Of a stretch of DNA of 45,124 nucleotides, positions 35,199 through 45,072 are shown in pieces; positions within the stretch are counted from its first letter, which is position 1; each line of letters begins with the position of its first letter. Both the position numbers and the translations under genes were made by a program. This stretch comes from Verrucomicrobiota bacterium. GTDB lineage: Bacteria > Verrucomicrobiota > Verrucomicrobiia > Limisphaerales > UBA11358. Location: NCBI GenBank assembly GCA_028873125.1, contig JAGWMQ010000014.1, positions 1 to 45,124 of the forward strand, read 5' to 3'. The notes beneath the pieces are model-generated. The model saw nothing but the letters and a program-made list of their open reading frames with translations. It was not told the DNA's origin and searched no databases.

Positions 35199-38100
35199 AT
35201 GAGCAAGGAATTCATCCGCATCGGCGGCGCGCGCGAGCACAACCTCAAGAACCTCACGCTGGAAATCCCGCGCGACAAGCTGGTGGTCATCACCGGCCTG
35301 AGCGGCAGCGGCAAGTCGTCGCTGGCGTTCGACACGATCTACGCCGAGGGGCAGCGCAAATACGTCGAGAGCCTGTCCGCCTACGCGCGGCAGTTCCTGG
35401 ACCAGATGCAGAAGCCGGAGGTGGACTTCATCGAGGGCCTCTCGCCGGCCATCGCGATTGAACAGCGAAGCTCCGGCGGCAGCCCGCGCTCCATCATCGC
35501 CACCACCACGGAGATTTACGATTACCTGCGGCTGCTCTACGCGCACGTCGGCCAGGCGCACTGCCCGGACACCGGCGCGCCCATCGTCGCCCAGAGCACC
35601 AGCGACATCGTGGACAAGATCCTGGCGCTGCCGCCCAGGACCAGGGTGATGTTGCTGGCCCCGGTGGTGCGCCGGCAGAAGGGCGAATTCCGCGACGTGC
35701 TCGAACGCCTGGCGCGCGAAGGCTTTGTCCGCGCCCGCGTGGATGGCCGCTTCATGGAACTGGGCGACGCCAACCTGCGCGTCAAGCTGGACAAGAAAAA
35801 GTTCCACGGCATTGAGGCCGTCGTGGACCGGCTGATCGTGGACGCGACCGTCCGCGTGCGTCTGACCGATTCGGTCGAGACGGCGCTGCGCTGGGGCGAG
35901 GGCGTGATCTTCACCCTGCACCAGTTGCCGGAAGCAAACTCGAAAACCGAAAACAAACCCCTCACCCGGCCTTCGGCCACCCTCTCCCCGCCGGGCGGGG
36001 AGAGGGCCGGGGCGAGGGGCGCGTCCGTTCAAACTGCAATCCGCAATCCGCAATCGAACGATTGGATCGAAACGCTGCACTCGAACAAGATGTGTTCACC
36101 GGTCACGGGCAAAAGCTTTGATCCGCCCACGCCCAAGCATTTTTCCTTCAACGCCCCGGCGGGCGCCTGCCCGGCCTGCCACGGCTTGGGCCAGAAGATG
36201 GTTTTTGACGAGAATCTCGCGGTGCCCGACCCGGAACAGCCTCTCGAAAGCGCCATCCAGCCGTGGCGCCGGGCCGGCAAGCGAATGAACATTTATTACA
36301 AGGCGATGCTGCGGTCGGTCGCGGCGCACTTCAACGTCAGCCTGGAAACGCCCTGGAAAGATCTCCCGGAGGATTTCAAGAAAATCCTGCTCCACGGCTC
36401 GGGCGAAGTGGACGTGGATTTTCGATTCTGGCGCGCGGGCAGCCTGCACACGGTCAGCCGCCCGTTCGAGGGGGTGCTGCCGAATTTGGAAAGGCTCTTC
36501 ACCGAGAGCGAAAGCGAATTCGTCCGCAACCGCATCAAGCCCTACATGAGCCCGCAGTTTTGCGACGCCTGCCGCGGCCGGCGGCTCAAGCCGGAAATTC
36601 TGGCGGTGACGCTGGGCGACGAAGATTCCAATTGGAAACTGGCAATCGGAAACCGGAAGTCGAAAGTTCCCGGCCTCTCCATCATGGATGTCTGTGCGCT
36701 CTCGGTCGAGAAGGCCGACGAGTTTTTTGAGACGCTCAAGCTCACCGAGTTCCAGCAAAAAATCGCCGGCGAAGTCATCAAGGAGATCCGCGCCCGGCTC
36801 GGCTTCCTGAAAAACGTGGGCCTGGGCTATCTCACCCTGGACCGCGAAAGCGGCACGCTCTCGGGCGGCGAGGCGCAGCGCATCCGGCTGGCCACGCAGA
36901 TCGGCGCGGGCCTGGTCGGCGTGCTTTACATCCTGGACGAGCCAAGCATCGGCCTGCATCAGCGGGACAACGACCGGCTGCTGGCCACCCTCAAGGGGCT
37001 GCGCGACCTGGGCAACACCGTCATCGTCGTCGAGCACGACGCCGACACGATCCGCCAGGCGGACTACGTCGTGGACCTCGGTCCGGGCGCCGGCGTCCAT
37101 GGCGGCGAATTGGTGGCCGCGGGACCGCTGCCGGAAATTCTGCGCAACAAACGCTCGCTCACCGCAAAATATCTGACCGGCGAATTTTCCATCCCCATTC
37201 CCAAAATGAGGATGGCCCCGTCCCGGGAACGCGGCTGGCTGGAAGCCCTCGGTTGCGGCGAAAACAACCTGCGGAACATTGACGCGCGGATCCCCCTGGG
37301 GACCTTCACCTGTGTCACGGGCGTGAGCGGCTCGGGCAAGAGCACGCTGGTGGACGACATTTTGCGCCGCGCGTTGTTCCGTAAATTTTACGGCTCGCGG
37401 GAAATCCCCGGCGCGCACCGGGCGCTCAAGGGTTTTGAATTGCTGGACAAGGTCATCGTGATTGACCAGTCGCCGATCGGCCGGACGCCGCGCTCGAACC
37501 CCGCCACCTACACCGGCATGTTCAACCATATCCGGGATTTGTTCGCCAAGCTGCCGGCGGCGAAGGTCCGCGGCTACCTGCCGGGGCGGTTCAGTTTCAA
37601 CGTCAAGGGCGGCCGTTGCGAAAAGTGCGAGGGCGACGGCGTCATCAAGATTGAAATGAATTTTCTGCCGGCGGTCTATGTAACCTGCGAGGCCTGCGGC
37701 GGCAAACGGTACAACCGTGAGACGCTGGAAATCACCTACAAGGGCAAAAACATCGCCGACGTGCTGGCCATGACGGTGGAGGAGGCGGCGGATTTCTTCC
37801 GCGCCGTGCCGCCGATCCATCAGCCGCTGCTGACGCTCGCCGAGGTCGGCCTGGGCTACATCCATCTGGGCCAGCAGGCGACGACCCTGAGCGGCGGCGA
37901 GGCGCAGCGGGTGAAGCTGGCCACCGAATTGTGCCGCCGGGCGACGGGACGGACGCTTTACATCCTGGACGAGCCGACGACGGGGCTGCACTTCCACGAC
38001 GTGGCCAAGCTGCTCGAAGTCCTGTTCAAGTTGCGCGACGCCGGCAACACGCTGGTGGTCATCGAGCACAATCTGGACGTGATCAAGACCGCGGACTGGA

Positions 38101-38249
38101 TCATTGACCTCGGCCCCGAAGGCGGCGCGGCCGGCGGCCAAATCGTCAGCCAAGGTCCGCCCGAAAAAATCATGGCGTGCGCCGAAAGCCACACCGGACG
38201 GTATCTGAAAACCGTGTCCCAGGACCCGCCACGTTGCGCCGCGAGTTGA
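35199..38249 (+). CDS. uvrA: Excinuclease ABC subunit A
   Basis: DNA-damage recognition ATPase of nucleotide excision repair, 1016 residues. It has both ABC modules: Walker [11 protein letters not shown] (about 33-42) and [10 protein letters not shown] (about 708), and signatures [14 protein letters not shown] and [14 protein letters not shown]. The zinc region [16 protein letters not shown] and CEACGG is intact; in the first zinc region the leading CxxC pair is reduced to CSPVTG, as in some bacterial groups. The protein is longer than usual (about 940) because of two insertions: about 246-288, encoded by a GC-rich palindromic repeat (35958-36019), and about 475-492 ([15 protein letters not shown]). 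Both keep the frame. It is divergent from the FHA gene. Confidence 0.96.
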   Translation: MSKEFIRIGGAREHNLKNLTLEIPRDKLVVITGLSGSGKSSLAFDTIYAEGQRKYVESLSAYARQFLDQMQKPEVDFIEGLSPAIAIEQRSSGGSPRSIIATTTEIYDYLRLLYAHVGQAHCPDTGAPIVAQSTSDIVDKILALPPRTRVMLLAPVVRRQKGEFRDVLERLAREGFVRARVDGRFMELGDANLRVKLDKKKFHGIEAVVDRLIVDATVRVRLTDSVETALRWGEGVIFTLHQLPEANSKTENKPLTRPSATLSPPGGERAGARGASVQTAIRNPQSNDWIETLHSNKMCSPVTGKSFDPPTPKHFSFNAPAGACPACHGLGQKMVFDENLAVPDPEQPLESAIQPWRRAGKRMNIYYKAMLRSVAAHFNVSLETPWKDLPEDFKKILLHGSGEVDVDFRFWRAGSLHTVSRPFEGVLPNLERLFTESESEFVRNRIKPYMSPQFCDACRGRRLKPEILAVTLGDEDSNWKLAIGNRKSKVPGLSIMDVCALSVEKADEFFETLKLTEFQQKIAGEVIKEIRARLGFLKNVGLGYLTLDRESGTLSGGEAQRIRLATQIGAGLVGVLYILDEPSIGLHQRDNDRLLATLKGLRDLGNTVIVVEHDADTIRQADYVVDLGPGAGVHGGELVAAGPLPEILRNKRSLTAKYLTGEFSIPIPKMRMAPSRERGWLEALGCGENNLRNIDARIPLGTFTCVTGVSGSGKSTLVDDILRRALFRKFYGSREIPGAHRALKGFELLDKVIVIDQSPIGRTPRSNPATYTGMFNHIRDLFAKLPAAKVRGYLPGRFSFNVKGGRCEKCEGDGVIKIEMNFLPAVYVTCEACGGKRYNRETLEITYKGKNIADVLAMTVEEAADFFRAVPPIHQPLLTLAEVGLGYIHLGQQATTLSGGEAQRVKLATELCRRATGRTLYILDEPTTGLHFHDVAKLLEVLFKLRDAGNTLVVIEHNLDVIKTADWIIDLGPEGGAAGGQIVSQGPPEKIMACAESHTGRYLKTVSQDPPRCAAS
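35958..36019. repeat. Palindromic repeat inserted in uvrA
   Basis: CCCTCTCCCC (35980-35989) pairs with GGGGAGAGGG (35997-36006), flanked by CCCCTCACCCGGCC and GGCCGGGGCGAGGGG, giving a strong cruciform. It is followed by a short AATCCGC tandem (36037-36055). Palindromes of this type are normally intergenic; here it is translated as [20 protein letters not shown] within UvrA. Confidence 0.75.
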
Positions 38250-38561
38250 CGGACATCACCATTCCTCGCTACTCTGCAACGTCACGGCGTCCGGCGGCGG
38301 GTGTTGCGCCAGGAATTCGGCGGCGACATTCAAGGCGGTCACGTTGGGGAGGGCGCGCGACTTTTCGGCGAGCTGGTTGTCGCAATGAAGATTCGGCTCG
38401 ATGCTTACGACCGATTCAGCGACGCGCGCCAAGTCGGCCGGGAAATTGCCGATCCCGCCGCGTTACGCCGGCAAAACATGGAAGGGATTCGCCCCCGATG
38501 TCAGGCGCGCCGGCGGCGTTCGGCCTTTTCCCTTCCGCGCCCCGTTGTTTACACTGCGGCC
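38250..38561. other. Gap after uvrA, possible minus-strand gene fragment
   Basis: No complete gene is seen. On the minus strand 38462-38256 is an open frame of 68 codons ending in TGA (DLARVAESVVSIEPNLHCDN..., VTALNVAAEFLAQH), which looks like the C-terminus of a lost protein. An in-frame stop bounds it at 38463-38465. I cannot name it. Confidence 0.3.
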
Positions 38562-38699
38562 ATGTCTTCGTTCGACATTGTTTCACGGGTCAACTCGATG
38601 GAAATCGAAAACGCCGTCCACCAGGCCCGGAAGGAGCCGGCCAACCGCTTCGACTTCCAGGGCAGCAAGGCGGAAATCGTGCCCGAGAAAAGTTCCTAG
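38562..38699 (+). pseudogene. yajQ: Truncated YajQ N-terminus
   Basis: ATG 38562 opens a frame of 45 residues, MSSFDIVSRVNSMEIENAVH then QARKEPANRFDFQGSKAEIV, ending at TAG 38697-38699. The sequence is a clear match to the N-terminus of YajQ (UPF0234), a nucleotide/cyclic-di-GMP-binding protein normally about 160 residues long. The conserved RFDF block is present. Everything after it is missing; the convergent metallo-beta-lactamase gene ends three bases later. It is therefore a broken gene, or at most a peptide of unknown use. Confidence 0.75.
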
Positions 38700-38701
38700 A
38701 T

Positions 38702-40096
38702 TCAAATCTCCACCACCTGCCTGTATTCCGGCACCAGGACGTTGGCCTTGGGTTTCATCACGCGGAGAGTTTCGGCGTGGGCGAGGCATTGGGATTCCTC
38801 GCCGTGGATGCAGAAGATGCGGCGGATATTTCCGGTGAGTTTTAGGACGTATTGCTTCAATTCATTCTTGTCCGCGTGGCCGGAATAGGTGTCCAGGGAA
38901 ACGACCCTGGCGTGGACGTCGTGCGGTTCGCCGAAGATATTGACGGGCGATTTGCCATTGGCAATTTGGTCGCCGAGCGTGCCTTCGGCGCAGTAGCCGA
39001 TGAACAGGACCAGGTTTTTCGCGTCGCCGATGTTGTTTTTCAGATGGTGCCGGATGCGCCCGGCTTCGCACATCCCGGAGGCGCTGATGATGACCATCGG
39101 CTCGGCGCGGTCGTTGAGCTTCTTGGAATCCTCGGCGTCGCGGATGTAGGTGAGGTTCGCCATGCCGAAGGGGTTTTCCTGTTCGCTGAGGAATTTTTTT
39201 ATCTCGTCATTGAAACACTCGACGTGCTTTCGGTAAATCTCCGTGGCGTTTACGCTCAAGGGGCTGTCCACGAAAATCGGCACGCGCGGCAGGCAGCCGC
39301 TGTCCGTGATCTGGTGCAGCACATAAACAATCTGCTGGGTGCGTCCGACGGAAAATGACGGGATGATGACCTTGCCCCTTTGGTTGAGCGCGCCGCCGAC
39401 GAGCCGGCAGACAGTTTCGTCGGCGTCCTTGCGGACGGCGTGTTCGCGTCCGCCGTAGGTGGATTCGATTTGCAGGTAGTCCACGTTTTCAACGGGCGCC
39501 GGATCGCGGAGGATTTCATCGCCGCCGCGGCCGACGTCGCCGCTGAAGAGCCAGCGGAACTTCCGGCCTTTGTCCTGCACGTCCAGCACGACCTGCGCCG
39601 AACCGAGGATGTGGCCGGCGTCGCGGAAGGTGACCGTCACGCCGTCCACCGGGGCAAAAGCCTGGTCATAGGGACGGCCGACGAGTTGTTGCACGGCCTT
39701 TTCGGCGTCAGCAATGCGATAGAGCGGCTCGACGGGCGGTTGGTGTTTTTTCGCGCGCCATTTGGAGACGAACAGCGCGTCCTGCTCCTGGATGTGCGCG
39801 GAATCAACGAGCATGACGCTGCACAGGTCGCGCGTGGCCTCGGTGCAATGGATCGGACCGTCGTAACCCTGCTTGGCAAGGTTCGGCAGGTTGCCGGCGT
39901 GGTCAATGTGCGCGTGGCTCAGGACGACGGCGTCAATCTGCTTCGGGTCGAAGGGAAAACAGCAGTTGCGCTGCGTGGTGTCCTGGCGATGGCCCTGGAA
40001 CAGGCCGCATTCCAGCAGCAGCCGTTTGCCGTTGATCTCAAGAAGGTACATCGAGCCCGTGGTGGTGCGCGTCGCGCCGAGGAAATGGATCCGCAT
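38702..40096 (-). CDS. Beta-CASP metallo-beta-lactamase protein (RNA-processing type)
   Basis: A 464-residue metallo-beta-lactamase-fold protein with a beta-CASP insertion, as in CPSF73/RNase J-like nucleases. Metal motifs are SHAHIDHAGNLP (motif 2), the DAGHILGSAQVV His and the GDVGRGGDEIL Asp. The beta-CASP region includes VIIPSFSVGRTQQIVYVL, IISASGMCEAGRIRHHL and the late His of SGHADKNELKQYV. It probably cuts or processes RNA. The start at 40096 (MRIHFLGATRTTTGS) fits the family; upstream ATG 40138 would add 14 residues. Confidence 0.9.
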   Translation of the reverse strand: MRIHFLGATRTTTGSMYLLEINGKRLLLECGLFQGHRQDTTQRNCCFPFDPKQIDAVVLSHAHIDHAGNLPNLAKQGYDGPIHCTEATRDLCSVMLVDSAHIQEQDALFVSKWRAKKHQPPVEPLYRIADAEKAVQQLVGRPYDQAFAPVDGVTVTFRDAGHILGSAQVVLDVQDKGRKFRWLFSGDVGRGGDEILRDPAPVENVDYLQIESTYGGREHAVRKDADETVCRLVGGALNQRGKVIIPSFSVGRTQQIVYVLHQITDSGCLPRVPIFVDSPLSVNATEIYRKHVECFNDEIKKFLSEQENPFGMANLTYIRDAEDSKKLNDRAEPMVIISASGMCEAGRIRHHLKNNIGDAKNLVLFIGYCAEGTLGDQIANGKSPVNIFGEPHDVHARVVSLDTYSGHADKNELKQYVLKLTGNIRRIFCIHGEESQCLAHAETLRVMKPKANVLVPEYRQVVEI

Positions 40097-40225
40097 GGCG
40101 GAATCGTGGAGGGCGTACCCTGCCGCGTCAAGAAACATGGGCTGAGGAGGCCCGCAGAAAAGCGCGTTTTCCCCCGCAAAATCCAGTGGACATTTGCCGC
40201 CCGTGCGCTAGAATCACCGCGCCTT

Positions 40226-40477
40226 ATGAAATGCGAAACGACAAACATGGTGTTGACCTTCGTGCTGGGCGCGCTGGTGGTGCTGGGCGTGGTATTCGCG
40301 CTCCAGACGGTTTTTCGCTCGCGCGAATTGCGCACCCTCCAGACGCAAACCCTCGTGTGCCAGGGCAACTTGAACCGGTTGAATCTGCTCCTCAACGAAG
40401 CCCTGCAATACGGCAAGACGCACCCGGACATCAATCCGGTCCTCCAGCCGTTTGAATCCAAACCTCGCGTCCGTTGA
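40226..40477 (+). CDS. Small membrane-anchored protein
   Basis: An 83-residue protein, not recognised as a family. One N-terminal transmembrane helix (MVLTFVLGALVVLGVVFALQ) is followed by a short soluble helix (LQTQTLVCQGNLNRLNLLLNEALQYG) and HPDINPVLQPF. The start is ATG 40226. The stop lies five bases before the next gene, which has the same design, so the two probably act together at the membrane. Confidence 0.65.
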   Translation: MKCETTNMVLTFVLGALVVLGVVFALQTVFRSRELRTLQTQTLVCQGNLNRLNLLLNEALQYGKTHPDINPVLQPFESKPRVR

Positions 40478-40482
40478 TCGCC

Positions 40483-40836
40483 ATGAACGAACCCGCCTTG
40501 AACTCCCCGGGGCCAGAGGATCTGGCCGGCCAGGTTGGCGCATTGCGGCGTCAAAACAGCCTCCTGCTCCTGGCGCTCATTGTCGTGAGCGGTACACTCA
40601 CGACCTACCTGTTTTATCAGTCGCGCACCCTCGGCAAGGAGTTGGACGCGCTGGAACCGCAGGCGCGGGTGGTCGTGCAGAATTACAACCAGAACCTGCC
40701 GCGCATCCGCCAATTCATCCAGCAGCTTGACGCCTATGCCCAGAGGCATCCCGACTTCAAGCCGCTGCTTCAAAAGTACGGAATCCCGCTGACCAACTCG
40801 CCGGCCGCCGGCGCCGCCCCCAAGGCCGGAAAGTAA
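40483..40836 (+). CDS. Small membrane-anchored coiled protein
   Basis: A 117-residue protein with one transmembrane helix (NSLLLLALIVVSGTLTTYLFY) near residue 30, then a helical tail (LGKELDALEPQARVVVQNYN and IRQFIQQLDAYAQRHPDF). The phrase HPDFKPLLQKYGI resembles HPDINPVLQPF in the preceding gene, suggesting that the two are divergent paralogues. No known family is recognised. The start ATG 40483 follows the preceding stop by five bases. Confidence 0.65.
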   Translation: MNEPALNSPGPEDLAGQVGALRRQNSLLLLALIVVSGTLTTYLFYQSRTLGKELDALEPQARVVVQNYNQNLPRIRQFIQQLDAYAQRHPDFKPLLQKYGIPLTNSPAAGAAPKAGK

Positions 40837-40839
40837 GCC

Positions 40840-40867
40840 GGCATCGCAGCGTTGGGGCGCTGATGCC
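40840..40867. terminator. Hairpin between convergent genes
   Basis: GGCATCGCAGCG pairs with CGCTGATGCC (two-base bulge) across TTGGGG. It lies between the stops of the small membrane-protein pair and the prenyltransferase, so it could end both transcripts. The missing T-run weakens the call. Confidence 0.4.
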
Positions 40868-40885
40868 TCAAATCGCAGCGGGTCT

Positions 40886-41770
40886 TCAACTCAACTTGAA
40901 GCCGCCTTGGAAAATCACTTCCGCCGCGGTGACCGCCAGAAAGACGGCGCTGACCAGCGCGTTGAGGCGAAAAAAGGCCAGGCCGATCCAGTTCAAGCTG
41001 CGCCGGCGGGCAATCCAGTGTTCCAGCGCCAGGCTGCCGGCGATGATCAGCCAGCCCACCACATACGCCAGGCGGAACCGGCACAGCACGCCGAACACAT
41101 AGAGCAGCCCGCACATGAGCATGTGCGCGAGAAACGAGGCCGCCAGGGCGTTCTTCGGTCCCCAGGCCACGACCAGTGAGTGCAGGCCGTGGGTGCGGTC
41201 AAACTCATAATCCTGCAGCGCGTAAATGATGTCGAAGCCCACCAGCCACAGCACGACCGCCATCGCCAGCGTAAGCATCTGCAGGATCTCCAAGGACGTC
41301 AGGGCGTCGCCCTTCACCGCCAGCCACGCGCCCACCGGCGCCAGCGCCAGCGAGATGCCCAAAAAGATATGCGTGTAGTCCGTGAATCGTTTGGTCAGCG
41401 AATAGAAACAGATCACCACCAGGGCAGCGGGCGAAAGATAAAAACACAGCGGATTCAAAAAATACGCGGCCACAACCAGGCCCGCGCCCGAAGCCGCGCA
41501 GAGCCAGATGGCGCCGGGCAGGGAGATGGTTCCCGACGGCAGATGCCGTCCGGCGGTGCGCGGATTGAGCCCGTCGAATTTGCGGTCCACAATGCGGTTG
41601 AAGGCCATCGCGCAGGTGCGCGCACAGACCATGGCGGCCAGAATGAGCAGGAATTTCCTCCAACCCGGCCACCCATGATGGTCGCGCGCGGCCACCATCA
41701 TCGCCGCCAGGGCGAAGGGCAGGGCAAAGACCGTGTGCGAAAACCGCACGAAGGAAAGCCATTTTCTCAT
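40886..41770 (-). CDS. ubiA: UbiA-family prenyltransferase (menaquinone pathway type)
   Basis: An integral membrane prenyltransferase of 294 residues that joins a polyprenyl chain to an aromatic ring. The first Asp-rich motif is NRIVDRKFDGLNPRT (about 57-71) and the second is DYEFDRTHGLHS. Eight to nine hydrophobic helices are visible. The pairing with ubiX in the same minus-strand block is typical of the futalosine menaquinone route (MqnP-like) and of ubiquinone genes; Verrucomicrobiota use menaquinone, so the former is more likely. The start at 41770 (MRKWLSFVRF) is preferred, because the ATG at 41782 lies inside an inserted repeat. Confidence 0.88.
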   Translation of the reverse strand: MRKWLSFVRFSHTVFALPFALAAMMVAARDHHGWPGWRKFLLILAAMVCARTCAMAFNRIVDRKFDGLNPRTAGRHLPSGTISLPGAIWLCAASGAGLVVAAYFLNPLCFYLSPAALVVICFYSLTKRFTDYTHIFLGISLALAPVGAWLAVKGDALTSLEILQMLTLAMAVVLWLVGFDIIYALQDYEFDRTHGLHSLVVAWGPKNALAASFLAHMLMCGLLYVFGVLCRFRLAYVVGWLIIAGSLALEHWIARRRSLNWIGLAFFRLNALVSAVFLAVTAAEVIFQGGFKLS

Positions 41771-41778
41771 TGAGGAAA

Positions 41779-41810
41779 ACATCGAACATCAAACGCCGAA
41801 CAACGAAGGT
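41779..41810. repeat. Left flanking ATCGAAC-type repeat
   Basis: ACATCGAACATCAAACGCC followed by GAACAACGAAGG lies between the stop of the four-helix gene and the start of ubiA. Its inverted counterpart is at 42268-42304 on the other side of that gene. Confidence 0.55.
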
Positions 41811-42320
41811 TCAGCCGGCTCCGACGGAGGGATAACGAATGGGATCGGGCGCGCGCTTTTGCCTCAGGGCATTCTGCCGCGCGGTCTTGATGCCGGGCAT
41901 GAATATGCAATTCAATTCTTCGGATTCGCTCAAAACGAACGACAAGGTGGTGTCGTTCTTTTTCCAACATTTGCGTTCTATCGGCCGCGCCCAACGGCGC
42001 GTCTCACGCAGTTCTGTGAGGCGGATCTTGAATTTGTGGACGAAATTATCGCGCGATTCGGCAGATTCCGCTTCGCCGTGATTGGGATAAGGTGAGCTGC
42101 CTGAACGCAGCAATTGTCCGGCGATAGGGTTTCCGGCGCGCGACGAGGGAAGCTTCTCCGACAAATCAATCACCGCCGAGGCAAATTCCAACAGGCGATT
42201 TTCCAGATTAAACTTTCGTCCACCAGCTTCGCACTCTCGCAACGCCCAGCCGCTCTCCATCCCTTTCGGCGTTCGACGTTCGATGTTCGACCTTCGATGT
42301 TCCCCCTTTTTCATTTTCAT
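41811..42320 (-). CDS. Four-helix bundle protein (S23/IVP family)
   Basis: A small helical protein of up to 169 residues. The family core is clear: FNLENRLLEFASAVIDLSEK, AGNPIAGQLLRSGSSPYPNH and GEAESAESRDNFVHKFKIRL. This is the S23/IVP family, first seen in intervening sequences of 23S rRNA genes, with many free-standing copies in other genomes. The ATG at 42320 overlaps the ubiX stop (ATGA) behind a GGAAAAGGA site, but the first 20 residues then come from an ATCGAAC-type repeat (GEHRRSNIERRTPKG). ATG 42260 is the alternative start and gives 149 residues. Inverted copies of the repeat flank the gene, which is wedged between ubiX and ubiA. Role unknown. Confidence 0.8.
   Translation of the reverse strand: MKMKKGEHRRSNIERRTPKGMESGWALRECEAGGRKFNLENRLLEFASAVIDLSEKLPSSRAGNPIAGQLLRSGSSPYPNHGEAESAESRDNFVHKFKIRLTELRETRRWARPIERKCWKKNDTTLSFVLSESEELNCIFMPGIKTARQNALRQKRAPDPIRYPSVGAG
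42268..42304. repeat. Right flanking ATCGAAC-type repeat
   Basis: GGCGTTCGACGTTCGATG then TTCGACCTTCGATGTTC are tandem TTCGA(T/C) units. Read on the minus strand they give GAACATCGAAGGTCGAACAT, matching the left flank (41779-41810) in inverted orientation. Confidence 0.55.
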
Positions 42321-42874
42321 TCCTTTTCCTCCGCCCAGCGCGGCGCGAGTTGGTTCGGCACGCCCAGGTGATCGAGCACGCGCGCCACGACGGTGTCCGC
42401 GACCTCCTGGACCGTTTTTGGATGCGAGTAAAAACCCGGATTGGCCGGCAGGATGGTCGCGCCGGCCAGCAGCAGCAGTTCCATGTTCTTGACGTGGACC
42501 AGGCTCAACGGCGTTTCGCGCGGCACGAGAATCAATTTCCTCCCTTCCTTCAACACCACGTCGGCCGCGCGCAACAAGACGTCCTCGCTGTAACCGTGCG
42601 CGATCCGCCCCATCGTGCCCATCGTGCAGGGGATGACGACCATCGCGTCGGGTGGATTCGAGCCGCTGGCGAACGGGGCGTTCATGCTTTTGAGGTTGTG
42701 CAGCTTCGCCTCCGCCGGCGGGCGCAATCCGCCCGGCAGTTCCCCGGCGATGACCTGCTCCGCGTAGCGGCTCTGCACGACATGAATTTCGTGCTCGCGC
42801 GGATCCAGGTTGTCCAGCAGCCGCTGCGCATACAACGCCCCGCTGGCCCCGGTGATGGCAACCAGAATTCTCAA
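42317..42874 (-). CDS. ubiX: Flavin prenyltransferase
   Basis: A 185-residue enzyme that makes prenylated FMN for UbiD-type decarboxylases. The N-terminal FMN-binding motif is RILVAITGASGALYAQRLL. VVIPCTMGTMGRIAHGYSED, LRAADVVLKEGRKLILVPRETPL and MELLLLAGATILPANPGFY are the conserved blocks. No ATG is available at the proper place; TTG at 42874 immediately before RILVAITG is the best start, and gives the family length. The ubiX and ubiA genes lie in one minus-strand block, split by the four-helix gene. The partner decarboxylase is not in the window. Confidence 0.92.
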   Translation of the reverse strand: MRILVAITGASGALYAQRLLDNLDPREHEIHVVQSRYAEQVIAGELPGGLRPPAEAKLHNLKSMNAPFASGSNPPDAMVVIPCTMGTMGRIAHGYSEDVLLRAADVVLKEGRKLILVPRETPLSLVHVKNMELLLLAGATILPANPGFYSHPKTVQEVADTVVARVLDHLGVPNQLAPRWAEEKE

Positions 42875-43033
42875 TGCGCAAAAGGATGAAGTCCCGAAGC
42901 GTTTGCGGCAAGCACAACAAAAGATTTGCGGTTGGCATCTCGTCGCCGAACCGCCCGGGTCGCATCCATCGCCAATCGCAACCCTCAAATCGAAACAGCT
43001 TGAGTCCCTTTTCCGGTTCCTCACAATGGCCGC

Positions 43034-44112
43034 GTGTTTAGAATTGCGGGAATCATTCTTGCCGGGGCGGTTTTTCTGGCGGGTTGCACGACATCCAACC
43101 AACCCAGCCAAACCGCGCCGTTGAACTGGTCGCTCCCCAACGCAGCGCCCCAACCGGTCCAAGCCCCACCCGTCAAGCCGCCGGCGCCGGTTGTCCAGAG
43201 CAACGCCCCGCCGTCCGTCGTGGTTGCGCCGGCGCCGGTGACGACGTGGGATGCCCTCAAGGTCTGGGCCGCCGCGCACAACATCGGCGCGCCGCACCGC
43301 CTGGCCAGCGCGCCGCTGCTGACTTACGCCATCGGCTCGTCCAACGGCGTCATGGTCCTGGGCATCGGCAGCCTCGCGGCCACCTGGAACGGGGTGGAGA
43401 TCCATCTGGGCTTCGATCCCCAGTTCATTGACGGCGACGTTTTTCTGCACGATCTCGATCTCCAAAAAAATCTCGAACCGCTTTTGTGTGAACCGCCGCT
43501 GACGTTCGGCACCAACCGCGTTATCGTGATTGACCCCGGTCATGGCGGCGCCAACACCGGCACGCGCAGCGTCCTGGACGGCCGTTTTGAGAAGGAGTTC
43601 ACGCTCGACTGGGCCCGGCGGATGGCGCCGCTGCTGGAAACCAACGGCTGGCAGGTGTTTCTCACGCGCACCAATGACACCGACGTGTCCCTTTCCAACC
43701 GGGTCGCGTTCGCCAACGCGCACCATGCGGCCCTGTTCATCAGCCTGCATTTCAATTCCGCCGCGCCGGGGGAGACCCAGCACGGGCTGGAGACCTACTG
43801 CCTGACGCCGGAGGGATTGCCGTCCACACTCACCCGCGGCTTTCCCGACATCTGGTCCCTGCGTTTTCCGAACAACGATTTCGACGCCCGGAACCTGCAG
43901 TTGGCCGTCCGGTTGCACACGGCGCTGCTGTGCGCCACGAACATGGAGGACCGCGGCGTGCGTCGCGCGCGCTTCCTCGGCGTCCTGCGAGGACAAGACC
44001 GTCCGGCGGTCCTGATCGAGGCCGGTTACCTGTCCAACCCGGCGGAAGCCAGGCGGATTGAAGACCCCGCCTGGCGCGAAAAACTGGCCGAGGCGGTCGC
44101 CGCCGCGCTCAA

Positions 44113-44116
<4 letters not shown>
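43034..44116 (+). CDS. N-acetylmuramoyl-L-alanine amidase, lipoprotein
   Basis: A 360-residue murein hydrolase that cuts the amide bond between muramic acid and the stem peptide. The start is GTG 43034; a lipobox (VFLAGC) near residue 17 anchors it. A Pro-rich linker (22-65) follows. The middle region (about 70-155, WDALKVWAAAHNIGAPH) is not recognised. The Amidase_3 domain spans about 160-355: zinc ligands in IDPGHGGANTG (His), FEKEFTLDWA (Glu) and ISLHFNSA (His), and the catalytic Glu in LIEAGYLSNPAEA. All are present. It overlaps the next gene by ATGA, so the two are co-translated. Confidence 0.92.

Positions 44117-45072
<956 letters not shown>

Noticed and set aside
36096-38192. 698-codon minus-strand open frame
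   Set aside because: Antisense to uvrA and without any recognisable motif.
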